Source: Phallusia fumigata (lineage: Eukaryota > Chordata > Ascidiacea > Phlebobranchia > Ascidiidae). From it: a stretch of DNA of 26,301 bases. The position numbers and the translations under genes are program-made. Below, in pieces: positions 16,801 through 24,154 of this stretch. How positions within the stretch are numbered: the first letter of the stretch is position 1; the number at the start of each line of letters is the position of its first letter. Location of the stretch: assembly GCA_008931825.1 (NCBI GenBank), contig QXVZ01008206.1, positions 1 through 26,301 of the forward strand. The letters run 5' to 3'. Below the pieces are notes generated by a model. The model made no database searches, was not told where the DNA came from, and worked only from the letters and a program-made list of their open reading frames with translations.

Positions 16801-18131
16801 CGTTAAAGAAAACTGGTTGCTGATGAGAACGACCAACAACATTATGTTGTGCAGATGATGTAAATCCCTCTTCCTTTGAAAGATCCTCCTCTCCATAGGC
16901 CTTGTAGTCGTGCATTCCTGGATACACCTCAGGTAGTTGACTTTGTTCCACTGCCTTATCATAAGGCACCACACTGTCAGGTATTTTCTTCAGATGCTTT
17001 TGTTGATGCTTTTGAATGGCAGCAACTATAAAAGTGACATATAAATAAACTTAAAATTGTTTAACTTAAGTGTTTGGGCATATAGTGCAGCACGCAAAAT
17101 GATTTTAGTGCATTGCTTTTTTTGTGCTTTGCTCAACCGACCGACGTCTGTATATTAACGTAACAATGCTGTCGAAACGCATAGCGAACAACCGAAACTA
17201 AATTATATTGTAAATGAAATGTTCTTTCTTTGTACAATATGTCAAATCAAACCCATGATAAACAGAGGTGCGACCCGTGGTCAAGTGTGGGTGATTGTAA
17301 TTGGCCCCCTTGTAAAAAGGGTTCCACACCTCTGGCTTAGGCAATACTAGCATAGAAACTCAACCTTTACAGAAACATTAAGCAACCATAACGTTAGGGT
17401 GACCAGTGGCCACCAAACAATGTCCAACAGGTAAACTATACATTATACAGAAGGACAGCAAGTGAGTAGATTACTTCTCACTATAAGAACCAATAGTTTT
17501 TTTAGCAACATTTTCCCCAAATATAAGCATATGAATGTGCGGTACATTTTTGCATAAAACACAAATTTTAAACAAAAAAACACACTTTCACCTTTGGCAT
17601 TTTTATCCGGGGTTGGTTTTAATGGTTCGCTGTTATCTGAAAAACATTCAGTTTTTTGTCATAAATAGTTTAAAGATTACCAGTGCCTAAACAGATTGCT
17701 CACAGTAAATAGTCTGATGGACGACTCCGGCTCCAACTATGGGTGTTCCCTGTACGTTTGCGTCTCTCATGTCAATACTCAGCTCATATTTAACAGTTTG
17801 GCCTGGGTTAGTAAAATATATTTAGACATATATTAATTTGAAAATAAATTATGTTTAAAAAAACCTCTAGCTCTTTACCAAAAATATTTGCTTTACTGTA
17901 CTGTTTAGAGAAGTGAACAACAACAGCATTACAAACAAATATGTAATAATTGAGCAAACAATTTGCAAATTATGGTAATTTAAAAATCCATCAAGTAATT
18001 AAACCCTTTAAATGAATTCAAAAACAATTTTGACCTGTTTGAGGTTGTACTGATGCTCTTGTGGGGGATATTTCTTGATCAGAATCAGTACAACTTTCAA
18101 CACGACTTCGTTTACTGCAGGGTTGATCCAT
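7673..18131 (-). CDS. NLR (NACHT-LRR) receptor, central gene, nearly complete
   Basis: Exons in transcript order: 18035-18131, 17704-17802, 17592-17636, 15718-17025, 14447-14619, 14052-14309 (or -14296), 13179-13340, 12639-12800, 11120-11281, 10322-10483, 9538-9699, 8732-8896, 7673-7834. The product is about 1,090 residues: ~80 residues of unrecognised N-terminus, a ~55-residue linker, NACHT with winged-helix and helical parts, then about fifteen RI-type leucine-rich repeats. NLRs are cytosolic sensors; NACHT binds ATP and drives assembly while the LRRs sense ligand or hold the protein inactive. No death-fold effector domain is visible. The final exon is not identified: reading through the donor at 7672 gives an open frame to a stop at 7457. 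It could also belong to a broader STAND family, but domain order makes NLR very likely. Confidence 0.88.
8732..8896 (-). CDS. LRR exon 6 of central NLR
   Basis: 165 bp, 55 codons, one codon longer than its siblings, phase 0-0, donor GTAAGT. It reads MKELDLSNNAIGDEGVRHL for the first repeat and LVLGRCNMTSAGVDQ for the second. The extra residue lies in the helical segment of the second repeat (DQGLYEAIHNL). Confidence 0.9.
8967..9419. mobile_element. 453-bp hAT-like MITE with perfect 8-bp TSD
   Basis: Ends are CAGTGTTTCATACCGGAACG and the inverse CGTTCCGGTATGAAACACTG, flanked by identical 8-mers CTGAACAC at 8959-8966 and 9420-9427. The interior is full of CGGAACGAAAT / ATACCG motifs in both orientations, typical of hAT subterminal binding sites. 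No transposase is present. It sits in the intron between LRR exons 5 and 6 of the central NLR, and the exact duplication suggests recent movement. Confidence 0.93.
9538..9699 (-). CDS. LRR exon 5 of central NLR
   Basis: 162 bp, phase 0-0, donor GTATGT. Repeats are LELDNNEIGEDGIRHLTGCL and LVLKACDIDSDGVQIM. The acidic DIDSD stretch on the exposed face of the second repeat is unlike the ITSxG seen in most siblings. Confidence 0.9.
9700..10321. other. Intron with isolated hAT-like 3' end
   Basis: No exon is seen. CGGTTGAGAACCACTG at 9932-9947 is a hAT-type right terminus. I do not find a matching left end upstream, so it is a solo or eroded end. The remainder is AT-rich with no recognised structure. 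Confidence 0.5.
10322..10483 (-). CDS. LRR exon 4 of central NLR
   Basis: 162 bp, phase 0-0, donor GTAAGT. It starts LKKLFLSGTDIGDEGVRYL, with Leu in place of the usual Met at the first codon. The second repeat is LVLFDCDITSTGVSTL. Cysteine pairs (ICC and FDC) are on the concave side. Confidence 0.9.
10484..11119. repeat. Intron filled by the dispersed repeat family
   Basis: 10648-10710 carries the family block GATTGTTTCTGCAG... ATGGGTCCCCACACATG. 10840-10930 carries a TTTAATAATATGACCCATTT unit followed by a degenerate hairpin element. No exon or terminal inverted repeat is seen. Confidence 0.55.
11120..11281 (-). CDS. LRR exon 3 of central NLR
   Basis: 162 bp, phase 0-0, donor GTAAGT. Repeats are LNLSQNKIGEEGLRRLGSCL and LHLFHCNITPKGVQIL. 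It is closest to LRR exon 2 (shared SCLSKIE and VQI-TES), and intron sequence next to the donor is also shared, so the two arose by a duplication that included flanking intron. Confidence 0.9.
11282..12638. repeat. Intron filled by the dispersed repeat family
   Basis: 11580-11760 matches 860-1010 (CTAGAAGGG..., ACACTATTACCCGAT, GATTGTTTCCGCTGGCAGAAA, TGGGTCCCCACACATG). 11810-12010 holds two ~130-bp units. 12415-12465 has a small foldback-like GGACCCCC / GGGGTCT segment like hAT subterminal sequence. No exon is seen. Confidence 0.6.
12639..12800 (-). CDS. LRR exon 2 of central NLR
   Basis: 162 bp, phase 0-0, donor GTAAGT. Repeats are LGLDRNKIGEQGLRYLASCL and LRLTDCNVTSKGVQIV. Sister of exon 3. 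Exposed positions (DRN, RLTDC versus SQN, HLFHC) differ while framework Leu, Ile and Gly residues are kept. Confidence 0.9.
13179..13340 (-). CDS. LRR exon 1 of central NLR
   Basis: 162 bp, phase 0-0, donor GTAAGT, acceptor TTAAAG rather than the usual CAG. It begins IKEFDLGGNEMGDDGLRHL. The second repeat is LWLWKCSITSKGVQGL. It follows the LRR-entry exon directly in frame. Confidence 0.88.
13508..13581 (-). repeat. tRNA-like sequence (SINE head), minus strand
   Basis: On the minus strand GTAGCTTAGTTGGTAGAGCG is a polymerase III A box with a D-arm. A poor B-box match (AAGGTTTCAAAC) lies 30-40 bp on. It mirrors the plus-strand tRNA-like sequence at 13745-13819, and the 5' flanks are also related. 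It is a tRNA-derived SINE or pseudogene rather than a functional tRNA. Confidence 0.6.
13745..13819 (+). repeat. tRNA-like sequence (SINE head), plus strand
   Basis: 75 bp long like a tRNA, with potential acceptor ends AGCCTG and CAGGCT, a good A box and D-arm (TAGCTCAGTTGGTAGAGC) and a degenerate B box (AATTTGAATCCC). The anticodon arm does not fold well, so it is probably a pseudogene or SINE head. It is arranged head to head with 13508-13581. Confidence 0.6.
14052..14309 (-). CDS. LRR-entry exon of central NLR
   Basis: Encodes LLELLVDLQECSDEVVDLC, then a divergent first repeat with LGAAHALAEILPKLDQPVEK and LDLQVAKLNSELMNWICKGI, ending KMKHK in phase 0 before LRR exon 1. It matches the exon cut by the right edge at 26102. 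Two acceptors fit. CTGTCTTTTCAG (exon start 14296) has the better pyrimidine tract and fits direct splicing from the NACHT exon. AATAAAG (exon start 14309) keeps frame if exon 14447-14619 is included. A TACTAAC branch-point-like motif lies just upstream of both. Confidence 0.8.
14447..14619 (-). CDS. Helical exon after NACHT, central NLR
   Basis: 173 bp between a strong acceptor (TTTCATTGCAG) and donor GTAAGA. Joined to the NACHT exon it reads DKSSTFLHLLTKKLNKSEG, then KLYFQLCALQFLRLCLLD, an amphipathic or hydrophobic helix like the HD2 end of NLR NACHT modules. It starts in phase 1 and ends in phase 0, so it needs the upstream AAG acceptor of the next exon. Skipping it also keeps frame through the other acceptor. 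Confidence 0.6.
14620..15717. repeat. Intron with degenerate units of the dispersed repeat
   Basis: 15050-15250 and 15370-15690 match the family: ACACACCAAAATATAAAGG..., GCATGATTCTTTCTGCAGGC, three copies of the ~130-bp unit. 14620-15000 is AT-rich with no recognised feature. Confidence 0.55.
15718..17025 (-). CDS. NACHT-domain exon of central NLR
   Basis: A single 1308-bp exon (phase 1 at both ends) encodes the linker and the whole NACHT module. Walker A is GPPGSGKTT at about residue 171 (bases 16730-16756). Walker B is CVFVFDGYDQ at about 242-251; the last residue is Gln where most NACHT proteins have Glu. Sensor 1 is LLIFTSRPHS at about 289-298. LGHNPLLLQF at about 351-360 is typical of the following helical domain. 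FSHQMLQEMFAAKF at about 462-475 is the winged-helix motif with its conserved His and QExFAA. By family it binds ATP and controls oligomerisation. The acceptor TTTTATAG gives the start and donor GTGAGT the end. The open frame beyond the donor enters repeat sequence and is not coding. Confidence 0.93.
17026..17591. other. Intron 3 of central NLR, with a 72-bp foldback element
   Basis: No exon is seen. At 17263-17334 a tiny element has ends CAGAGGTG and CACCTCTG, with the inverted similarity extending inward to GACCC / GGGTTCC. No target-site duplication is evident. It may be a deletion remnant of a hAT MITE. The rest is AT-rich and without features. Confidence 0.5.
17592..17636 (-). CDS. 15-codon exon of central NLR
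   Basis: 45 bp, phase 1 at both ends, encoding NSEPLKPTPDKNAK between acceptor TGTTTTTCAG and donor GTGAAA. It is the paralogue of 462-506. It is recognised only through that conservation of length, phase and sequence. Confidence 0.78.
17704..17802 (-). CDS. 33-codon N-terminal motif exon of central NLR
   Basis: 99 bp, phase 1-1, donor GTGAGC, acceptor ACTAACCCAG. Encodes QTVKYELSIDMRDANVQG followed by TPIVGAGVVHQTIYY. Aligned with the left-edge gene it keeps ID-M-DAN-QG-PIVG--GVV-QT-YY and lacks one codon (VGVQG becomes VGAG). Conservation of this block beside a variable first exon suggests it is functional. Confidence 0.78.
18035..18131 (-). CDS. Start exon of central NLR
   Basis: ATG at 18129-18131; 32 codons plus one base, MDQPCSKRSRVESCTDSDQE then ISPTRASVQPQT, donor GTCAAA. 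Same length and phase as 1886-1982. It is preceded by the conserved nine-base TGTTGTAAA and an acceptor-like TCTGTTAG (18132-18142), possibly a trans-splice or 5' UTR intron acceptor. Confidence 0.82.
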
Positions 18132-19048
18132 TTTACAACACTAACAGACCTGTCAACATGCAAAGCTGATGTTAATTAAAAACATAGTCACAGTAAAACC
18201 ACCACCACACTAGTCCAATGTTTACATTGAAACTCTCGGCTGGGTCTAAGCATATCTACTTTGTTACAACACACATTTTGGTAGGCTCAAATAAACTGAC
18301 ATGGCAAATACAAAGTTTTAAAGAAGACAAACTGCATCAAATATAGAAATAATGCAACACAGGTTTTGTTACACACAATAACTAAGTAAGCGTAGCATTA
18401 ATAAATTTTATTCTGAAGGAAGAAACACAATTTCCTTGGGGACTGTTTTTTCATGATGGTTAACTGATTAAAGCAGTATTGAGGAAAATACAAACCGACC
18501 TAAATATTGCTATTAGGCTATATACGCCACTTATTTGGGATTTCTTAGGCAAACGTTGTTTTCACAGCCAGAAATACATGGGTGTCAAAATGTCAATACA
18601 TATAGTGGTGTTGATTATGTGTTTGGTACGTGCATGCATGACGAAAATGAAGTTTAGGTATTAAAGTAGCAAATGTTTCAAACACATTTACACATCTCAA
18701 ATAAACAATATATACTGCTTATGTCCAAGTACACAATGAGGATGACATGTCACAATGAACCAACAATCTAAAAAACTTCATCTGATTTAAACTTTGTTTA
18801 ATATTTGTTTTATTTACAAAGGGGGGGATACGGGCCAAAAAACAAATAACAAACCACAATGACCCAAACTACAGTCAATTAAAATTACACCCTATATGGG
18901 GATTGGGTATTAATTTGATCACTTCATGAATTTTGAGGGGCAACCACTAGGGCTTAAGGTAAAACAAACAAACCATAATGACTCAATGCACAGTATTTTA
19001 AAATAAAATTTTATTCCGACATTTGTTTATTAGTTTGACCACTTAAGG
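18132..19048. repeat. Upstream region of central NLR, related to 1983-2766 and 5171-5800
   Basis: Aligns in pieces with the upstream region of the left-edge NLR (CACTAGTCCAATGTTTACAT, GGGTCTAAGCATATCTACTT, then the ATACATGGGTG and CAATGACCCAAACTACAGT blocks). The duplication that made these two genes therefore included upstream DNA. It lacks the hAT-like insertion at the equivalent point. No coding exon or clear TATA box is seen. Confidence 0.6.
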
Positions 19049-19358
19049 CAGTGGTTCTTAACCTGGATTCGATGGCGCCTTTTCAGGGGTTCGATGAAGG
19101 TCCTCTGAATTATTAATTGTCTTTAAGCAACATTTTTGTCATGTTTTAATCAAAATTAGTTACAAAAACAAAACAATCTTTAGTTTCGCATATTGAGATA
19201 GACAGTGAAAATGGGGTTGGTATCCCGAGTTTTATGCACATCCTAAATATAGCCAACTAGTGTGAAAAGTTTGACATTGAAGCAAGAATGACAGTGCGTT
19301 ACGCAGCAAATATCGTCAAAAAGTTCAGTACATTCGAGTTTTTGACATTTGGTATGGT
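19049..19358. mobile_element. hAT-like element, left half, cut at N (19359)
   Basis: Begins CAGTGGTTCTTAACCTGG, a classic hAT-type terminus, in a ~130-bp repeat unit (flank ACTTAAGG, 19041-19048). The element stops at the single N 19359. Its exact inverse terminus, AGGTTAAGAACCACTG, occurs at 21772-21787 beyond the first five exons of DCXR. Confidence 0.7.
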
Positions 19359-19359
19359 N

Positions 19360-20082
19360 CAAAATACATTCTATTTACTTTGGTATACTTGAGTATACTT
19401 TAATTTACAGAAACAACCGCCCTTACCTTCGTCGTTGTTGCTCCTCATTTAGCAACAGAGAAGAAAGTGCTATTTGGTGTTGAGTGTACGCAACTGCTAA
19501 TAAACACTCAGAGTCCATCTTTTTTAAACTAAACAACTCACTTGAGCTTGCCGAACGCAAAGTAAAAACGCCTATTGTGTACGGACTGATGCGAATTATA
19601 GATGTAGGTCAGCACGCATGAAAGTTACGTGCATAATTTCGTACGAATGTGTCGTATGAGATTTGTGTGCGAATTCGCATATCGTATAATGTGTACAGCC
19701 ACCTTAACCCGATGTTTTTTTATCAAGAAAATTGGCCCGAGTAGCAATGGTGTCGGAGCTCTCTAGATACGTCTGCTAGTCTTTCCCGTTCCTCAACCCC
19801 AATGACCAATCATTTACTTGAAGAGGAGGCGTAGCGAAGATCCAGCTCGTTCTTGCTCCACTACACACCTTGTAGTAGTCATGAACATTGAAATGTGAAC
19901 AGACGGTCTGCATTTTTCGGTGACAATTCTTTTGCGCCCACCAGCGCATCAGCTTACATTATTATGTGCCGCTTGGCTGTGCTTTAACCACGCCCGATTG
20001 CAAGACCATGCCGCATGTTTTTGTTAAAATTCTGTCTTTTGCCAAATTGTGTTTGACTTGAATCCGGTGGAGTAATATCGAC
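19360..20082 (+). promoter_or_regulatory. Upstream region of DCXR
   Basis: This is the only sequence between the N and the DCXR start, so promoter and 5' UTR are expected here. It has more CpG dinucleotides than its surroundings (19540-19720, 19840-19990). No TATA box is convincing. 19578-19705 has a GCGAATTCGC palindrome and a GTGTACAGCCACCTTA end that may be a separate MITE. The assignment rests on position. Confidence 0.35.
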
Positions 20083-20134
20083 ATGAACTTGAGATTTGAC
20101 GGAAAGCGAGCGTTGGTCACTGGAGCTGGAAAAG
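20083..20134 (+). CDS. DCXR: DCXR exon 1
   Basis: MNLRFDGKRALVTGAGK plus one base of the next Gly codon, donor GTCGGA. It holds the first strand and most of the nucleotide-binding loop. The ATG is placed by alignment with the start of vertebrate DCXR. Confidence 0.9.
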
Positions 20135-23100
20135 GTCGGATGGTAGACATTATTCACTGTCTTTGTTTAAAGGTTATTTTTTAGTGTTTAAAATATTGAT
20201 GAAATCTTATGCTGCAGGTTAAGTGCAAAACCCATGAAACGTTTATAGCTACAGAGTTGAGGTGTTTAAGAAAAGTATTTTGATTTACTTGTTTATTTGT
20301 TTTCACGTACACAGGTATTGGAAGAGAAGTAGTGAAAAAGTTGGTTGAGTGTGGAGCAGAAACAATCGCACTGAGTCGTACAAAAAACGACCTGGAATCA
20401 TTAAAGCAAGAAGTAAGGTCACAATTTATGTGATGTTAACTTTAATCAGTAATTCCAAGTCCTTGCAATTCTATTGTCAGGATTTTATTGAAAAAGCTAT
20501 TCAATGCGGTTTATTACATGTTGTAGTTTTTGCAAACACCTAATTTCATTTTGCTTCTAGGGTCCTGCTCATATTTCAAAATCTAATTGCAACAAATTCT
20601 CTAAATTTTAGTGTCCATCCATAATTCCTATCCAGTGTGATTTGGCAGTCACCGAGTCCATCACAAATGCTTTAAAGGATTGTGGACCAATTGACTTGCT
20701 CGTTAACAATGCGGGTATTGCATTAGTTGGACCATTTTTGGACTCAAAACCAGATGATTTTGACAAGTAGGTTTAGTGAACTACAAACTATTTCATATAA
20801 ATGCAAGAATTTTAGTCCAGGTTCCACTTTTAAAAATATCCTAAAGGACAGCATTGATAAATATGTGTGATTAAAAGTTTTTTTGTTTTTTAAATGGTGC
20901 AGTGAGGTAATGTTGTTTACCTTTCTTTCATCGAAAAAAGAAAACAAAAATATGGCGCTGTAAGTGCATCTGTTCTTTTCCTTAAGATAAAAATCGTAGT
21001 AACCTTGTTACTTGTTGACATGTCATATTATAGCAGACATACAAATAAAATCATTTTGCACTTCAGGATATTTGCCGTCAATGTAAAAGCTCCCATCTTG
21101 ATTTCACAGGTATGAGTATGTTCCCACGTTTCTGCAATTTTTGACATTTTCTAGATATTAAAAATTCCACAACTTAAATACAGATTATTGCCAAGGGAAT
21201 GATTGAAAGAAAACAAGGTGGCAGCATTGTTAACATGTCTAGTAAAGCATCGCTGAGAGGAATGCAAAACTACTTGCTGTACTCGGCCACTAAAGCTGCA
21301 TTAGACTCAGTGACAAGGACCATGTCTTNTGGATTTGCGTTTCAAGGTCGAAAAAATGCATCTAACACAATGCAATGTCAGTGGTTATGCCTGATAACGT
21401 ACATGGAGGAAGCAATATCCAATTAGCGTCTTATTGTTATTTCCATTACTTTTCTAATCCGGGGATGTTTTAATTTGGTCCTGAAATCCCAACCCAAGTT
21501 GAAAGGTTGTACCCACTGACTCATTTCACTATTGTGATGCAATATTGAACATTATGCGACAATAAACTATTTCATGTTGACATAAAAGAACAGAACACAC
21601 ATCAACCTAACATAACATAATTTGAACTGGATTTGGTTGATTTTATTTCAGTTCTCATTACCTTCAGTTTTAAACCTACTTTATTGTAATTGGTGTCATT
21701 TATGGTATTTTAGTGTAACTTATCGAGGTTCCACAAAAGGTTGAAAAAATTGGGGTTCGGCGGTATAAAAAAGGTTAAGAACCACTGATCTAAGGGGTAG
21801 CAGGACAACCACTGGGCTTGGGGAGTCACAAGATCTGGTGTTTCATGATGCAACCCAGCACATGTAAATGTTTAAACTGAACTATACAAGTGCCTCCATT
21901 GTCCATTCTCTACTATTGCGACCATAAAAAAGTGAGTAAAAACCTTATAATACAGTTTCNAGTTAGGACCACACAATGTAAGATACTGTATATATATGCA
22001 AATAGATTTCACATAAATTTATATTGTCAACAGAATTTGTGACTAATGTAAGAATAGAAAGTTTTTTTTTCAGTTTGATGTTGTTTTACTGCTGCCAAAG
22101 GACCAAATCAAATTTAAAACTGTTATTAAAACTAAAAAAAAACACATACAAACTTGAATCTAAAACCATGCAGTTTACTATTTTGACCATGTTAAAAGAC
22201 AACCCGCCACATATATTGTTGTTTAGATAAGGGTGAATGCAGTGAATCCGACTGTGGTTAAAACTGACATGGCCAAAGATATATGGAGTGATCCAGTAAA
22301 AGTTGAAAATAAGACACATGTAATACCACTTGGTCGACTAGCAGGTAATGGAAAAAAGCTCACTATTTCTAATCTTTTAATGTTTGTATGGGTGAAATAT
22401 TACGAAGTTCACCAAGCTGTTTTCACCATGTTGAACAAAACAGTTTGGTTTAAGCTTGGGCAAAGTTTATCATCAGTTATAAATTTGACATACATGCGAG
22501 CTTTGAGATCGTATGCCAAAAAACACACAGCTATTTTGCAAGTGCTAATAGCTAATTTTGCAAAATTTACACTAGTGGTCGCTACAGGTGGATTTGGTCT
22601 CCAATTGCAAATTTTGGCACCTAAACTGTCGTACAAAAACCAGTTGTTCAAAAAGGAGTTGATGTGATTATACAGAAATAAGGAAAATAAACCTTAAAAA
22701 TTTGTGTCCAACACAACTGTCAATAGTTGATGCGGATTATGTATGGCACCAAAACTTTATGTACAGCAGGTGTGTCCAAAATGCGGACCATGACGCCATT
22801 TTGCATGGCCCACAGCTGTGGTTTTATTTGTGCTGAACATTGCCTGCCAATGTTTGGATTACGCTTTTGGGTTAAAGCGACTTAAATGTGACTTCACACA
22901 AAGCTTTTCACAGAACTTTGTTTGTCGAAAGTAGATGGTAAGAATGCAACACAAATATTTACAGCCGTGTATTTGCAAACTAATTTTGTGGTTAAAAAAT
23001 TCAGCTGGCCCGTGGGTGCCTTTACTCGATTAAAATTGGCCCTCAGAAAAGTTTGGACATCCCTGACCAGAATATACCTACATAGAAACATAACATTATT

Positions 23101-23239
23101 ACTTACGAATTCTTTTCATGTCACAGAGGTTGGCGACATTGTGTCAGTGATTTTGTTTCTACTCAGCGATTTTTCAAGCATGGTTTCAGGATCATGCATT
23201 CCAATTGATGGTGGATGTGTTGCAAATTTGGTCACTTGA
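20083..23239 (+). CDS. DCXR: L-xylulose reductase / dicarbonyl reductase
   Basis: Short-chain dehydrogenase/reductase that reduces L-xylulose to xylitol with NADPH in the uronate cycle and also reduces alpha-dicarbonyls; cytosolic or membrane-associated in vertebrates. Exons: 20083-20134, 20315-20412, 20612-20766, 21067-21109, 21184-21328 (cut by N), 22227-22344, 23127-23239; every junction that can be read is GT-AG and in frame. Features include cofactor loop TGAGKGIG (residues 13-20), NNAG (82-85), Asn107, Ser136 and YSATK with Tyr149 and Lys153. These are the numbers I recall for the human catalytic tetrad. The C-terminal half has IRVNAVNPTVV, WSDP, IPLGRLAEV and ILFLLSD, as in DCXR. About seven codons (the expected ELGP region) and the exon 5 donor are lost at N 21329. 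Expected length is about 247 residues against 244 in human. Confidence 0.92.
20315..20412 (+). CDS. DCXR: DCXR exon 2
   Basis: Acceptor GTACACAG, donor GTAAGG. It completes GIGREVVKKLVECGAETIAL and reads SRTKNDLESLKQE. The SRT after the second strand fits the NADPH-preferring Arg of this subfamily. Confidence 0.92.
20612..20766 (+). CDS. DCXR: DCXR exon 3
   Basis: Acceptor AATTTTAG, donor GTAGGT. Encodes CPSIIPIQCDLAVTESI through GPIDLLVNNAGIALVGPF and SKPDDFDK. It carries the NNAG structural motif. Confidence 0.93.
21067..21109 (+). CDS. DCXR: DCXR exon 4
   Basis: 43-bp exon, acceptor CACTTCAG, donor GTATGA, encoding IFAVNVKAPILISQ. It contains catalytic Asn107. It is too short to be found by reading-frame length and is placed by homology and splice phase. 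Confidence 0.88.
21184..21328 (+). CDS. DCXR: DCXR exon 5, 3' end missing
   Basis: Starts after acceptor AAATACAG with IIAKGMIERKQGGSIVNMSS and runs through YLLYSATKAALDSVTRTMS. It contains Ser136, Tyr149 and Lys153. At N 21329 homology stops and the sequence becomes the interior of a hAT-like element. The last ~7 codons and the donor are missing. The in-frame continuation after the N is not DCXR. Confidence 0.9.
21330..21787. mobile_element. hAT-like element, right half, starting at N (21329)
   Basis: Ends with GGTTCGGCGG... then AGGTTAAGAACCACTG at 21772-21787, the exact inverse of the terminus at 19049. The following 8 bp are ATCTAAGG, close to the ACTTAAGG before 19049, and lead into a ~130-bp family unit. 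It lies in DCXR intron 5 as assembled. No transposase frame is present. Confidence 0.7.
22227..22344 (+). CDS. DCXR: DCXR exon 6
   Basis: Acceptor TGTTTAG, donor GTAATG. Encodes IRVNAVNPTVVKTDMAKDIW then SDPVKVENKTHVIPLGRLA. The 39-residue length and WSDP match vertebrate DCXR without a gap. Confidence 0.93.
22767..23065. mobile_element. ~300-bp hAT-like MITE in DCXR intron 6
   Basis: Left end CAGGTGTGTCCAAAATGCGG and right end CAAAC-like inverse TTTGGACATCCCTG form imperfect terminal inverted repeats of the CAGGGGTGTCCAAAC type. GGCCC motifs follow inward on both sides. Flanking 8-mers (ATGTACAG, ACCAGAAT) do not match, so it is old or the ends have eroded. Confidence 0.65.
23127..23239 (+). 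CDS. DCXR: DCXR exon 7, terminal
   Basis: Acceptor TGTCACAG. Encodes VGDIVSVILFLLSDFSSMVS then GSCIPIDGGCVANLVT and TGA at 23237-23239. The C-terminal end is a few residues longer than, and different from, the vertebrate tail. Confidence 0.92.
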
Positions 23240-23300
23240 TGGAGCGAGGGTCCTAAAGAAAGTTGACGACTGAAAGGACTTTTAGTGTCATTGTGTATTG

Positions 23301-23641
23301 TGTGTTTTTATTTTAATGCATAACCTAGTTCATTGAATTTGTTTTAGGATTTATTTTTTACATTGAGCAATGCTTTTCTAACATTGTTACCATTGTGATA
23401 TTACAGTTTCCATGCGGAATAAGAAGTACTGGCTAAATCAGTTTCAACAAAAGTGTTGCTTTTTTATTTTCGTCGCAGCTGCACAAAATTTGCTGACTGA
23501 AAAAATTAACCTCAAATGTCAATATGTGATTTTATTGTAATGTACAATAACTTAATACCCAACATTAGTTCAATCAATGTGTTTTGTGTCTTCTACTATT
23601 TACATTGAACTGTGCGTACCTAACATTGTTGCCGTTGTAGA
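23301..23641. repeat. Imperfect direct repeat in DCXR 3' flank
   Basis: 23301-23399 and 23525-23641 share TGTG-TTTTATT-TAATG, then TAGTTCA-T-AAT-TGTTTT, TTTACATTGA and CTAACATTGTT-CC-TTGT. The copies are ~224 bp apart. They lie between the convergent ends of DCXR and the right-hand NLR, so polyadenylation signals of either gene could be involved. Confidence 0.6.
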
Positions 23642-24073
23642 GATCAAAAAAGCTAAAAAAATTACAATGCTATGAAAGAAACCCTTACTGCTGCATCCAC
23701 TTAATTGGGTAGAATTCAGCTTAAAGCAGTGCAAGTCATTTAAAAACAGATTTTATGATTCAGCACAAAACTTTATTGGAAAAGTGTAATTGAATGCGTT
23801 TCTAATTGGACAACATGTGAGCAGAAAAGGCGTTTTTTTCATCTCTTTTGAGAGAATGTTGTTTTGATGAACATAGTTTAACAGTTAATCAAGACTTGAT
23901 GAATTGTTCTAGCAAAATTGTTTCAATGGGTAAAATTAATTATCTACTTGAGACCTAAATAAAACAAAAGTGCTCAACGATGAAAAACAACTATTTATCC
24001 AGAAAGGGTTGCTGTGGGGGACAGAGTTGAGTTGGAACTGGTACTGTGTTTTCACCATAAGTTTCCTTGCTGT
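23642..24073. other. 3' flank between convergent genes
   Basis: No coding sequence is seen. TTTATT at 23772-23777 is AATAAA on the minus strand, about 300 bp after the right-hand NLR stop, and could end its transcript. AATAAA at 23958-23963 on the plus strand is a distant candidate for DCXR. Confidence 0.4.
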
Positions 24074-24154
24074 TTATTGTGGAAGTGATTCTAAAGCACC
24101 CCTTCCCTGACTCCATATTTTTAATTCATTTCCACTCAGGTCAATCCCCTTCAT
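24074..24154 (-). CDS. Terminal, truncated LRR exon (right-edge NLR)
   Basis: Begins exactly like the full LRR exons (MKGIDLSGNE) after acceptor TCACAG, then leaves the LRR pattern at residue 11 and stops after 26 codons (ALESLPQ, TAA at 24074-24076). The lost part suggests a deletion or a drifted exon that now serves as the C-terminus. Confidence 0.7.
   Translation of the reverse strand: MKGIDLSGNELKIWSQGRGALESLPQ

Noticed and set aside
21199..21426. Continuation of the DCXR frame past N 21329
   Set aside because: Residues after the N are the interior of a hAT-like element and do not match the expected ELGP segment.
22233..22667. 144-codon frame starting in DCXR exon 6
   Set aside because: The first 37 codons are exon 6; the rest is read-through into intron 6 after a good GTAATG donor.
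22922..23239. 105-codon frame ending at the DCXR stop
   Set aside because: Only 23127-23239 is DCXR; the upstream part is the hAT-like MITE in intron 6.
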